Virus record (IMG/VR): IMGVR_UViG_3300043353_000072
Coordinates: 1-56,618 of that record
Direction: 5' to 3' (one strand)
DNA: 56,618 bases
Source: a virus
Shown here: one piece after another, positions 1-7,065 of the stretch
How the letters are laid out: each line of letters starts with the position of its first letter
Numbering within the stretch: position 1 is the first letter of the stretch
Notes under the pieces: model-generated
The model's input: the letters and a program-made list of their open reading frames with translations, nothing else
Told to the model about the DNA's origin: nothing
Database searches by the model: none
Made by a program: the position numbers and the translations under genes

Positions 1-127
1 TGTAGCGCCGGTTCTGGCTTTCCGACGCGCGAATCCCCATGACGCTGAAAAGGTCTTTGCCCTCCGGCGTGGGATATACCTGCTTCGAAATGATGCGGGT
101 GATGTCCATGGCGTCGATATGCGTGGC
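1..127. repeat. Left copy of 127-bp terminal direct repeat
   Basis: These bases are identical to the last 127 bases of the window. An exact overlap of 127 bases is what an assembler leaves at the ends of a circular contig built with a 127-base k-mer, so this is probably a closure artefact rather than a physical phage terminus. It lies inside a coding gene, as an arbitrary cut would. Confidence 0.95.
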
Positions 128-511
128 GATGGACGGCGGTTGCCGCACCCATTGGTCTGGTTGCAACTGCGGATCGAAAACCCACCAGTACGGATCGCGC
201 CGGTTGAACACGTTGACGATGGGCTGGTTGGCGACACACCAGCGGAAATTGACCTCCGGCCGCGCGGCCGTCCGCTCCGCGTATTCGAACGTCCCCGGGA
301 GCATGATTTCCTCGTCCCGCATGGAGACGTTGACGGGCAGCCGGCCGGTGGCCCGCGCCGCCATGATGGCCAGTTCCAGCACCACGCCGCTGTCTTTGCC
401 CGCGGAGAACGCGACCACCATGGTGTGGCCGTCCGCGTACAGTGCCGTCAGCCGGTCCAGTGCTTCCTCGAAGACGTCCCGCCCGGTGCGCGCACGGATT
501 TTGACGCTCAT
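1..511 (-). CDS. PAPS-reductase-like PP-loop protein, N-terminal part
   Basis: This is the first 170 codons of a gene of about 388 codons that crosses the circle junction and ends at 55836. The start ATG at 511 overlaps the stop of the gene before it (ATGA). Residues 35-42 read FSAGKDSG, a PP-loop that binds ATP in the PAPS reductase / ATP pyrophosphatase superfamily, followed by a strand-helix pattern and RDEEIMLPGTFEY, which suits sulfonucleotide-reductase-like folds. Similar proteins (DUF3440/IbrA type) in phages and prophages are usually paired with a ParB-domain gene, as here (55826-54879). Chemistry is unproven: the fold can adenylate a substrate or transfer sulfur. The linear ends of the window split it artificially, so it is not a pseudogene. 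Confidence 0.85.
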   Translation of the reverse strand, partial: MSVKIRARTGRDVFEEALDRLTALYADGHTMVVAFSAGKDSGVVLELAIMAARATGRLPVNVSMRDEEIMLPGTFEYAERTAARPEVNFRWCVANQPIVNVFNRRDPYWWVFDPQLQPDQWVRQPPSIATHIDAMDITRIISKQVYPTPEGKDLFSVMGIRASESQNRRY

Positions 512-687
512 GACCGCACCTGCTCGCGCAGCACGACTTCCAGTGGCAGCAGGGGACCGTCGAAGACGCCAATGCTGCCATCGGCGAATTGCACGCGGAA
601 ACGGCCGCCACCATCGGGTGCGATCAACCGGACATGTTGCGCGATGAAACAGTGGTCCGGTGTCCAGTCTTCCACGGGCTCCGTCAT
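508..687 (-). CDS. Small unknown protein (59 aa)
   Basis: Starts at ATG 687 and stops at 508, overlapping both neighbours by four bases, so it is very likely translated by coupling within the operon that leads into the PAPS-reductase-like gene. The sequence has a central RFRVQFADGSIGVFDG segment that looks like a small beta-barrel hairpin pair. No family recognised, and no membrane segment or metal-binding cysteines. Confidence 0.7.
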   Translation of the reverse strand: MTEPVEDWTPDHCFIAQHVRLIAPDGGGRFRVQFADGSIGVFDGPLLPLEVVLREQVRS

Positions 688-890
688 GGCGGCCGGACGT
701 CCTGCCAGAGCCCGCGCAGCCGCTCCGCGCGTTCCAGCATGCGTTCGCGGATGGCCGACTTCTTACGGCGCAGCAGCGCCTCCGCTTCCAGGTCCAGGGC
801 GCCGGTCAGCAGCAGGTCCGCGACCATGTGGCGGTCCTCGGCCGGGATCGTCAGCGTGGCCGGCCGAGGTGGCAGGAATGCGAGGCCCAT
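684..890 (-). CDS. Small unknown protein (68 aa)
   Basis: The N-terminal MGLAFLPPRPATLTIPAED is followed by a highly charged helix (about residues 35-60, rich in Arg, Glu and Leu) with coiled-coil character. It overlaps the next gene downstream by four bases (ATGA) and belongs to the same operon as the ParB-like and PAPS-reductase-like genes. No family recognised. Confidence 0.7.
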   Translation of the reverse strand: MGLAFLPPRPATLTIPAEDRHMVADLLLTGALDLEAEALLRRKKSAIRERMLERAERLRGLWQDVRPP

Positions 891-911
891 GTCATGCCTC
901 CATCCGCGTGG

Positions 912-1394
912 TCATATTTGTTCCAGGATTGGCTTGTCGGGGTTCGGGCAAGATTTAAGCAACTTGGTGATTTCGGCCACCCGATCACGGATGGCCTTGC
1001 CCTGTGATCTCAAGGTGACCAGCACGGCCTTTCTGACCTGACGCGGTGTGAGGGAGCCGAGTTTATACCGTTGCCCGTCCACATCGAACGTCTCGTTCAG
1101 CAGATCCATTTGCCCCTGCGTGGCGTTCTCGCTGGATAGTTTTGGCAGCAGGTACTTGTCCTGGGCACCGACAAAAATCCCCGCCGCCGACATGGCGGAT
1201 GCGTATGCTCCGTCAACATCATCCTCCCCGTCCGCGGGCTTCTTAACTCCCCATATCTCGTTGACGGTCTCAGTGATCGCCTTTTGTTTCAGGTCCCGCG
1301 TCATAACCGTGGCGTCACCGAACAACTCGCGAATTTTCTTACGCCATGGTTCCAGGTGCTCCCCGCGGGTGGGCTTCTCAGTTGTCTGACTCAT
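912..1394 (-). CDS. Unknown protein directly downstream of ParB-like gene
   Basis: A 160-residue soluble protein whose ATG overlaps the stop of the ParB-domain gene (ATGA at 1391-1394), so the two are translationally coupled and may act together. It is mostly helical and charged, with a basic C-terminal helix (RQVRKAVLVTLRSQGKAIRDRV). No catalytic motif or named family was recognised. Its position between two genes of a ParB / PP-loop operon is the only functional hint. Confidence 0.75.
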   Translation of the reverse strand: MSQTTEKPTRGEHLEPWRKKIRELFGDATVMTRDLKQKAITETVNEIWGVKKPADGEDDVDGAYASAMSAAGIFVGAQDKYLLPKLSSENATQGQMDLLNETFDVDGQRYKLGSLTPRQVRKAVLVTLRSQGKAIRDRVAEITKLLKSCPNPDKPILEQI

Positions 1395-2446
1395 GGCGTT
1401 GTTCCTCCCTCGATATAATCCCTAAGATCAGCCAGGAAGCCTGTCGTGGTCTCGATCGCGTCAAGCGCCGGCGCCGCGGTGTCCCCGTCGAAGTAGCTTT
1501 TCAGCCCGTCCAGTTCCGCCAGGGATTTAAGGGTCACGGCCATCACGCGCTCGACCTTGCGCAGCGCGTTGATCGCGTCTCGATGAGGTTTCCGTTGAAC
1601 GGCGGGCGGTATTTCCCCGGCGTCGTCGTCGTCCTCATCGTCGACCGCCATATCGCCCAACAGCGGCAGGAGCGGAGAAACGTCTATTTTGTAGGCCGGC
1701 CTTTTACCCTGCCCCGGCCTTGATACTTGTGACTTTGGATCAGGCGCCACGGCCTCCCGTTTCTCAATCACGGGCGCGGCCGGCGGGTCGGGCTTTTCAC
1801 CGGTCTTGCCACCCGTGGCACTTTCGGTAATTCGGGACAGGACATCTGAAACCGTCTGCTGTCCGATCTTCAGCGCCTTCCCGATGGCCTCCTGGCTGCG
1901 GCCGGCCGCGTGCATCTCCGCGATGCGCTGGTTTCGTTCCGCACGCTTTTGGTTCCGTGTTGGCAGCGATAGTTCCGTTGCCAACTGACGACTGCACCCA
2001 AGGATGGAGCGGACCTCATCGACCACTCTTTTTAGCGGGATTGACCGCAACAGGTCCCGGTCCACCATCATGCCGTAGGCCTTGCGGTAGTCAGCCTCAC
2101 GCAGCCGCTTCCCATGCACATGGTTGGCCTGAAGCGCGTACCGGATCGCGTCATCCATGCTGCCAGGCCTTATCTCGGCCAGCACCTCCGCCTTGCGTCC
2201 CTTGACCTTCAACGCGGCCAGCGCGGCGGCATCAACGCGATGGTAGCCGTCTGCCAGATAGCGGTCGCCCGACTCGTCTTCGAACACCACGACCGGCGGA
2301 AACGTCGTCCCTTCGATCATCGCGATGGCGTATTCCGCGATCAGCTTTTGGTCCGCCTGTTCACGAACCTGCGTTTCCGGATGCCGGGTTAAATCATCCG
2401 TGCGCAGCTTCATGATGCGCGGAACGAGCACGGTCATTTCGTTCAC
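1391..2446 (-). CDS. ParB/sulfiredoxin-fold protein with HTH (first ParB-like)
   Basis: A 351-residue protein. Residues about 10-100 form a ParB N-terminal (ParB/Srx) domain with the signature YLADGYHRVDAA, the DGxHR nucleotide-binding box. Residues about 110-215 carry helix-turn-helix elements (EVRSILGCSRQLATELS and GRSQEAIGKALKIGQQTVSDVL). The C-terminal third is Pro/Asp-rich linker plus a helical tail. Family knowledge: such domains bind CTP or ATP and DNA, acting in partition, transcription control or DNA modification. It is far from the ParA gene at 22955, so it is probably not the partition ParB. It heads the genes leading to the PP-loop protein and a second ParB-domain protein. Confidence 0.85.
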   Translation of the reverse strand: MNEMTVLVPRIMKLRTDDLTRHPETQVREQADQKLIAEYAIAMIEGTTFPPVVVFEDESGDRYLADGYHRVDAAALAALKVKGRKAEVLAEIRPGSMDDAIRYALQANHVHGKRLREADYRKAYGMMVDRDLLRSIPLKRVVDEVRSILGCSRQLATELSLPTRNQKRAERNQRIAEMHAAGRSQEAIGKALKIGQQTVSDVLSRITESATGGKTGEKPDPPAAPVIEKREAVAPDPKSQVSRPGQGKRPAYKIDVSPLLPLLGDMAVDDEDDDDAGEIPPAVQRKPHRDAINALRKVERVMAVTLKSLAELDGLKSYFDGDTAAPALDAIETTTGFLADLRDYIEGGTTP

Positions 2447-2622
2447 GACTGCGCCTCCGGCTGGTGCACGACATGCCGCACGCGGCCGTCAGGCAGCGTC
2501 ACGTTAAACGGCGGCGGTCCCATGGGTTTGAGGCCCGGCCCCTTGGGCAGCCTGATCCAGCCTTCCTCGGGGTGGATGTAGCCCCAGGGCAGGCCGTCAT
2601 CGGTTTCCGAATCGTCGCTCAT
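2443..2622 (-). CDS. Small acidic unknown protein (59 aa)
   Basis: I chose ATG 2622 because it overlaps the methyltransferase stop (ATGA); a longer reading would sit inside the methyltransferase. The protein starts MSDDSETDDGLPWGYIH and has a short conserved-looking end (NVTLPDGRVRHVVHQP). It overlaps the ParB-like gene by four bases. No family recognised. Confidence 0.7.
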   Translation of the reverse strand: MSDDSETDDGLPWGYIHPEEGWIRLPKGPGLKPMGPPPFNVTLPDGRVRHVVHQPEAQS

Positions 2623-3320
2623 GCGCGTGCTCCTTCCACGATCAGATACCGGCCCAGCCCAGGCAGAACCCGCGCCACCAGCGGCTCGGCGGCCATCAGC
2701 GGCCAGGGCAGCAGGGAGAACGCGGACACGCGCGTGACCTGGAAGCCGGCCAGCGTCAGGCGCCCCCGGGCCTGCCACGGGCACCACGCGGCCGGCGCGG
2801 TGTTGAGGTGGACGGCGCCCTCCTGGCGGACGTGCCCCGCGTACCAGCGCGGCGCGTTGACCATCAGCAGCACCCGGCCACCACGCGGCAGGACGCGCCG
2901 GAGATTGCTCAATGCCGTCACGGGCGCCGTCACGTAGGACAGCGCGCAATACAGCGACACCACGGCCGCCAGCCGCGGCAGGTCCTCGGGCAGCGGCTCG
3001 CAGACGTCGCCCTGGCGGAAGTCCGCGCGGGGGAAATTGCGCCGCGCCACGTCCAGCATGCCGGCCGACACGTCCAGCCCCGTGTAATCCTCCACGGGCC
3101 AGTCAGTCAGGCGGAGGAAATTGCCGGTCCCGCAGCCCACGTCGAGCACCGTCCCGGGTCCGACGCCACGCAGGAAGCGCCGCAGGTGGCGCGCCAGCAG
3201 CCGGTCCTCGGCCCGGCCCACGGCGTTGTCGAACATTTTGTCATAGCCGGGCGCCAGCCCGTCATAGGCGAACGCCACCGGCGGCGGCGGGCCGGCCTCA
3301 ATCCTCCGCACGTTCTGCAT
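2619..3320 (-). CDS. SAM-dependent methyltransferase, class I
   Basis: A 233-residue protein with the S-adenosylmethionine motif I VLDVGCGTGNFLRL at about residues 58-71, the acidic motif II (YTGLDVSAGMLDVAR) and a motif around RQGDVCEPLP. The fold is that of UbiE/Methyltransf_11-type small-molecule methyltransferases. It lacks the DPPY or NPPY motif of N6-adenine DNA methylases and the PCQ motif of C5 methylases, so a small molecule, protein or already modified base is a likelier substrate. Start ATG 3320 has a GAGGGG ribosome site and overlaps the upstream gene by 23 bases. A longer start at 3371 is less likely. Confidence 0.85.
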   Translation of the reverse strand: MQNVRRIEAGPPPPVAFAYDGLAPGYDKMFDNAVGRAEDRLLARHLRRFLRGVGPGTVLDVGCGTGNFLRLTDWPVEDYTGLDVSAGMLDVARRNFPRADFRQGDVCEPLPEDLPRLAAVVSLYCALSYVTAPVTALSNLRRVLPRGGRVLLMVNAPRWYAGHVRQEGAVHLNTAPAAWCPWQARGRLTLAGFQVTRVSAFSLLPWPLMAAEPLVARVLPGLGRYLIVEGARA

Positions 3321-3768
3321 AAATCCCCTCCACCCGTTCCAGTGCGTCGATGAACGCCGTCTGCGCGGCATAGGTCGTGGTGGCGCGCCGCCTGCCGATC
3401 ACGCGCCACGACAGGTCCAGGACGATGACGGCTTCCAGCAGCGCCATCTCGGGCCCGAGCACCTGGGCGACGCGGCGGAGCCGTTCCTGGGCATCCAGCA
3501 GGTCATCGGGTGGCGTCCGCGCGCCCGGCGTGACGCCGGACATGACGCCGCCGAAGGCCGGTGGCGGCAGGCCCGCCACGCGCTCGAAATCGTTTCTGAA
3601 ACGACCGGCCGCCGCGTAAATCTTCTGTGAAATCCTGGCGTTTTCGAACAGGCGGTCCAGTCGCGTGAGGACGGTCCAGCCGGTGCGACGCGCCTGTCGG
3701 TCTACCCGCGGTTCAAGGACCGCATGGTGTCGGATGAACTCAGCCGTGGGACGGGCTGATTGGCGCAT
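3298..3768 (-). CDS. Unknown helical protein
   Basis: A 156-residue basic, mainly helical protein. The segment GWTVLTRLDRLFENARIS and the C-terminal LSWRVIGRRRATTTYAAQTAFIDALERV recall small phage or prophage regulatory proteins, but I cannot name a family. Its first 67 bases overlap the end of the HTH gene upstream, so a shorter start within the reading frame is possible. Confidence 0.6.
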   Translation of the reverse strand: MRQSARPTAEFIRHHAVLEPRVDRQARRTGWTVLTRLDRLFENARISQKIYAAAGRFRNDFERVAGLPPPAFGGVMSGVTPGARTPPDDLLDAQERLRRVAQVLGPEMALLEAVIVLDLSWRVIGRRRATTTYAAQTAFIDALERVEGIYAERAED

Positions 3769-4067
3769 AAGGCTGATCTATCACCGCCGGTATCGTCCCC
3801 GTCAACGCGCGGGCTCCGCCAGCCGGCCGGCAATGGCATGGATTCGAGGCGTCGGAACGCTTCGTCATCGTCCGCCGGCGTGCGCGTAAGAGGTTCCGCC
3901 AGAAAAACGATCCACTCAGCCACGGCGGACGGTACGCGGTCCCGGCCGCTCAGAAAACGATGCGCCCGTCTCGGGTTTATCGACAACCTGCGGGCCAGGG
4001 CCTCCGCTGACCATCCCAGCAGGCGCAGCGCGTTGTGCAGTTGGTCCAGTGTCGGCGTCAGGCTCAT
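3702..4067 (-). CDS. Small helix-turn-helix DNA-binding protein
   Basis: Residues about 7-50 form an HTH of the lambda-repressor/Cro type (LDQLHNALRLLGWSAEALA then RLSINPRRAHRFLSGRDRVP), followed by a helix ending in FLAEPL. The tail is disordered. The first 152 bases overlap the end of the FlbT-like gene, an unusually long overlap for this compact genome, which suggests the FlbT-like gene lost its original stop codon. Probable role: local transcription regulator. Confidence 0.6.
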   Translation of the reverse strand: MSLTPTLDQLHNALRLLGWSAEALARRLSINPRRAHRFLSGRDRVPSAVAEWIVFLAEPLTRTPADDDEAFRRLESMPLPAGWRSPRVDGDDTGGDRSALCANQPVPRLSSSDTMRSLNRG

Positions 4068-4428
4068 GTGACACGTTATGGTCGATCAACGGCCGGAGCG
4101 CCATCAGGGCGTGATGGGACCGTCCGAGTTGCAGCGCGCGGGCCGCCACCTGGGCCTCCACCATGTCGGACACGTCGCCAAGCGCGTCCAGTGCGACCAC
4201 CAGCCGGGCGGCGTAGGATGACACCGGCGCGAGGTGGAGTTGCTGCACGGCGAGGTACGCGGCCAGCACCGGGCCGGCGTCCGCCTCCGCCGCTGCCACG
4301 ATGTCACGCTCGCGGAGGAACCGCGCCGAGTGCGGGAGCATGACCCGCGCCTGGGTTTCGAACAGCAGCATGCGGCCTTCGAAGAACAGCGTCTCGCCGG
4401 CGCGCACGGTGATGACCGGACCGTCCAT
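3916..4428 (-). CDS. FlbT-like flagellin post-transcriptional regulator
   Basis: A 170-residue protein. Residues 6-117 follow the FlbT pattern in order: a beta-rich start ITVRAGETLFFEGRMLL, then FLRERDI (37-43, compare LREKDI in FlbT), AAYLAVQQLHLAP (57-68, compare the Y-F-x-Q-x-x-Y-L-x-P stretch) and ALMALRPLI (107-115, compare ALKALRPLI). Family knowledge: FlbT of Caulobacter and relatives represses flagellin by binding the 5' region of flagellin mRNA. Residues 118-170 have no FlbT counterpart and overlap the HTH gene downstream. A phage copy could down-regulate flagella. Assignment is by motif reading only. Confidence 0.6.
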   Translation of the reverse strand: MDGPVITVRAGETLFFEGRMLLFETQARVMLPHSARFLRERDIVAAAEADAGPVLAAYLAVQQLHLAPVSSYAARLVVALDALGDVSDMVEAQVAARALQLGRSHHALMALRPLIDHNVSHEPDADTGPTAQRAAPAGMVSGGPGPQVVDKPETGASFSERPGPRTVRRG

Positions 4429-5007
4429 TCATAATCCCGTGGGCCGCCTGCCCGGCCATGTCGAGCCCTGGTCGGCGGTGCCGGCGGTGGCCTTCTCCGC
4501 CCATTCCCCGGTGACGTTCATGCTGGGCGGGATCAGCACCAGCCCGGCGCGGCTGTCCCAGCGCACGACCGCCATCACGCCATGCTCGCGCGCCAGCCGG
4601 TCCAGCCACGCCCGAAGTTTGGGCTCGCGGTGGGCGTTCCGGAACGCGGGATCGACCCAGATTTGCACCACGGGCATCGAGCGGTTGGCCTCCGCGATGA
4701 ACACGTAATCCGGCATCATGTCGATGACGTAGTGGCAGCGGTCCGGGCGCGGCAGGCCCGCCGTGTCGGGATCGACCAGCCAGCGGCAGTTCCACTCGTG
4801 ACATTCGCGTGAAACGGCGTTCAGCCGGGCATAGACCATGCACCCGAGGCCGTGGCGTTGGTGCTGGCATCGTCGGCCGGCGGGCTTGTCCAGGCTCCGC
4901 ACGGGCAGCAGCTTGCAGCACAACTGGCAATCGCCGCACTGACGGCCGCCCACCTTCTCGATCAACGTGATTTCCAGGTGGTGGTCGTTGGCCGGTTCGT
5001 CGCTCAC
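4429..5007 (-). CDS. YkgJ-type cysteine-cluster protein
   Basis: A 192-residue protein with the hallmark CGDCQLCCKLLP, then further cysteines in RRCQHQRHGLGC, SRECHEWNC and a final RW segment, as in YkgJ / zinc- or iron-sulfur-cluster binding proteins. The start GTG at 5007 overlaps the previous stop as GTGA, a pattern repeated throughout this phage. The C-terminal half has alternating strands and helices. The substrate of this family is unknown. The gene abuts the FlbT-like start. Confidence 0.75.
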   Translation of the reverse strand: MSDEPANDHHLEITLIEKVGGRQCGDCQLCCKLLPVRSLDKPAGRRCQHQRHGLGCMVYARLNAVSRECHEWNCRWLVDPDTAGLPRPDRCHYVIDMMPDYVFIAEANRSMPVVQIWVDPAFRNAHREPKLRAWLDRLAREHGVMAVVRWDSRAGLVLIPPSMNVTGEWAEKATAGTADQGSTWPGRRPTGL

Positions 5008-5216
5008 GCGTGCCCCGCCAGAGTGTGGTCCTCGATCCACTGGACAAAGCCCGGCGCGCAGAATTCCAGGTTTTCCCGGTGCACGGTCGTGAGATCCTCG
5101 GGCGTGTAGCCCTGGCCCGTCAGCACGAGATACGAGCGCAGCGCCCGCTCCGGCGTCACGGGATTGCCGCGCTCGGAAACGTCCTGACCGCAGCAAAGGC
5201 ATTTGAATGTCGGCAT
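5004..5216 (-). CDS. Small CxCC zinc-knuckle protein (70 aa)
   Basis: Begins MPTFKCLCCGQDVSERGNP, a possible half zinc site, followed by a helical region. Its leader (GGGGAAAACC before ATG) and first codons (MPTF) are duplicated at the next gene upstream (start 5427). It overlaps the YkgJ-like gene as GTGA. Function unknown. Confidence 0.7.
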   Translation of the reverse strand: MPTFKCLCCGQDVSERGNPVTPERALRSYLVLTGQGYTPEDLTTVHRENLEFCAPGFVQWIEDHTLAGHA

Positions 5217-5232
5217 AAGGTTTTCCCCAGTC

Positions 5233-5427
5233 TTATCGTCGGCCTCGTGTCACGCCACGGTAATCCAACCAAAGCCGCAGCCGCTCGTTTTCCAGTATGT
5301 CCCGCTGCATCCTCGTTTGCTCCATTTGCCAAAGCTTCTGGTCGATATCCCGATAGACACAGGCCGGTGTGACCAGGGGGAGGATCATGACCGGCAGGGT
5401 GCGAAGGCGCGTCGCGAATGTCGGCAT
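5233..5427 (-). CDS. Small lipoprotein (64 aa)
   Basis: ATG 5427 follows GGGGG with a suitable gap. The protein has a basic start (MPTFATRLR), a hydrophobic stretch LPVMILPLV and a lipobox-like TPAC, so Cys18 is a likely lipidation site. A charged helix follows (DIDQKLWQMEQTRMQRDILE). Size and design resemble Rz1-like spanins or phage morons, but there is no Rz partner next to it and proline content is low, so I call it only a lipoprotein. Confidence 0.6.
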   Translation of the reverse strand: MPTFATRLRTLPVMILPLVTPACVYRDIDQKLWQMEQTRMQRDILENERLRLWLDYRGVTRGRR

Positions 5428-5453
5428 CGGTTTTCCCCCTTCACAATCAAGCG

Positions 5454-5690
5454 TTAGTTCGGCCCCGCCCACGCCACGGCGCAGGGCACACAGAGTTTCA
5501 TGGGTCGTTTCGGAATGTAGGGCCGGTATCTGATTCCCACGCCGCAGCCGGCGCAAACGTCCAGCACGTCATCGGGGAAATGCACCGGAGCGCCCTGGCG
5601 CACGCAGACCACGATGTCCGCCGTCGCGGCCACGTCATCGGGGACCACATCCACCAGCGGCCCGCCCGGTCCGAGGCGAATGCGCCTCAC
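5454..5690 (-). CDS. Zinc-ribbon protein (78 aa)
   Basis: GTG 5690 overlaps the upstream stop as GTGA. Residues about 52-75 contain CAGCG and CVPCA spaced as a treble-clef or zinc ribbon (CxxC-x21-CxxC). The N-terminal half is acidic and strand-rich. Function unknown; one of many short zinc-ribbon genes in this genome. Confidence 0.65.
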   Translation of the reverse strand: MRRIRLGPGGPLVDVVPDDVAATADIVVCVRQGAPVHFPDDVLDVCAGCGVGIRYRPYIPKRPMKLCVPCAVAWAGPN

Positions 5691-6196
5691 GCGTTGCCCC
5701 GGGTGGGCAGCGCCATCATCACCAGCATGGCCTCGGCGGCGGTCCGCGCCGCCTTGTCCGGTGGCGCCTCCGGGAACAGCCGCGACAGTTCGCCGGCCAG
5801 CGTCGGCCCGCCGTGCCGCGTCTTTTCCTCCCCGAGCCCGCGCACCCGGCCCTTCTCGTCCCGGCGTATCTGGCGGGACCACGCCGCCGTCTGGTCCTGC
5901 GTCACCAGGATCACGCAGAGCAGGTCGTCCTCACGCGGTGGGTCGTCGCCGCCGTCCTCCGCCACGGGCACCATGGCGCCCTCGGACATCATGACCACGC
6001 TCTCCGCGCCCAGCGCGATGACCGCCAGTTTCACGCAGTCGTAGGTGGCCTGACGGCCTCCGTTGCCCGGGATCATGGCCGCGCGGCCGTCCTCCGCGCT
6101 GACCAGGAACGTGGGGACCACGACGCCATGGGTCAGCAGGGTGTTGGTCGCCAGCGCCTGGCCGACCTCGAAATGGTGTTGAAGCGTATCTTTCAT
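5687..6196 (-). CDS. Unknown protein (169 aa)
   Basis: I chose ATG 6196 because it forms ATGA with the previous stop. The protein has a two-layer look: strand-rich VVVPTFLVSAEDGRAAMIPG, then KLAVIALGAESVVMMSEGAMVP and LLCVILVTQDQTAAWSRQI. Similar unknown proteins occur in alphaproteobacterial phages. No catalytic motif was recognised. Confidence 0.7.
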   Translation of the reverse strand: MKDTLQHHFEVGQALATNTLLTHGVVVPTFLVSAEDGRAAMIPGNGGRQATYDCVKLAVIALGAESVVMMSEGAMVPVAEDGGDDPPREDDLLCVILVTQDQTAAWSRQIRRDEKGRVRGLGEEKTRHGGPTLAGELSRLFPEAPPDKAARTAAEAMLVMMALPTRGNA

Positions 6197-7065
6197 CCCG
6201 TTTCCTCCGGTTGCAGCGCATGGAGTCTTGAGCGGGCATAGTCCCGCGCCGTCTGGTCCCGCTCCGGATCGTCCGCGATGGCCCGCCACATGGCGATCAG
6301 CGTTGCGTTCGGCACGGCGGCCGGCGCCGGCGGGGGTGGCGCGACGGGCACCACGGGCGCCACGGGCTCCGGCTTGAGGGCCGCGCGCATGACCGCCAGC
6401 CGCGGCCGAATGGCGGCGTGGAGGATCATGGCCTCCGGGTCGGCCAGCTTGGCCTCGTAGGCCCGGGCCAGTTCCACCGGCGAGTCCATGGCGTCCTCGA
6501 AAATGGGCAGGGCGTCGGGGCGATGGCGCGCCAGCAGGCTGACGTACGTCTGGATCAGCACATGCCGCATGGGGTGGCCCTGGAAGGTCAACGCCGTCAC
6601 CCGCACCGTCTCGTCGGTGATTTCCGCCGTCCGGTCCGCCCGGACCTCGGTGGCGATCTGGCGCGCCAGCCTGGGCGCGTATGTCTCGATGAGGCTGCGG
6701 GCCAGCTTCTCGCCGGTCCTGCCGCGGTGCTTCTCCCAGTAGCCGGCCCAGGCCTGCTCGGTGACATTCCCGGCCACCACGGTGGACGGCGCGGCCGACG
6801 CGGCGGGTGGCGCGTGCTCCCGCAGCCAGGCGGCGAGGGCGTCCCGCAAGCCGTAGTACGTCGGCCAGACGGTGGACTGGGCCGCCAGCGCCTCCGCCAC
6901 CGCCGGCGCCGTGGCGTCGATGAACAGCGTAACGGGGAACTCCGCCAGCAGGCCGGTCGCTTGCGCCATGATGGTGCCGTCCGAGGGAGGCTCGGCCAGT
7001 TCCATCAGCCGGGCCACCCGGCGCAGCCAGATTTCAATTCCCAGGCTGGCGTCGTCATCCGACAC
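6193..7065 (-). CDS. Unknown protein following the replication initiator
   Basis: A 290-residue mostly helical protein with a Pro/Val/Ala linker (about residues 232-252) and a C-terminal helix that repeats the style of the first helices. It overlaps the lambda-O-like gene by 11 bases. By position it could be a helicase-loading or primosome partner (the lambda O-P arrangement), but no Walker motifs or zinc site are visible, so that role is only a guess from context. Confidence 0.65.
   Translation of the reverse strand: MSDDDASLGIEIWLRRVARLMELAEPPSDGTIMAQATGLLAEFPVTLFIDATAPAVAEALAAQSTVWPTYYGLRDALAAWLREHAPPAASAAPSTVVAGNVTEQAWAGYWEKHRGRTGEKLARSLIETYAPRLARQIATEVRADRTAEITDETVRVTALTFQGHPMRHVLIQTYVSLLARHRPDALPIFEDAMDSPVELARAYEAKLADPEAMILHAAIRPRLAVMRAALKPEPVAPVVPVAPPPPAPAAVPNATLIAMWRAIADDPERDQTARDYARSRLHALQPEETG

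Noticed and set aside
1-127. True physical terminal repeat of the virion DNA
   Set aside because: The length equals a common assembly k-mer and the repeat interrupts a gene, so an assembly overlap of a circle is the simpler explanation.
2619-3320. DNA methyltransferase
   Set aside because: It lacks the DPPY/NPPY or PCQ catalytic motifs; only the generic SAM-binding motifs are seen.
5233-5427. Rz1 spanin
   Set aside because: A lipobox is present, but there is no overlapping Rz-type gene and the mature part is not proline-rich; kept as lipoprotein only.
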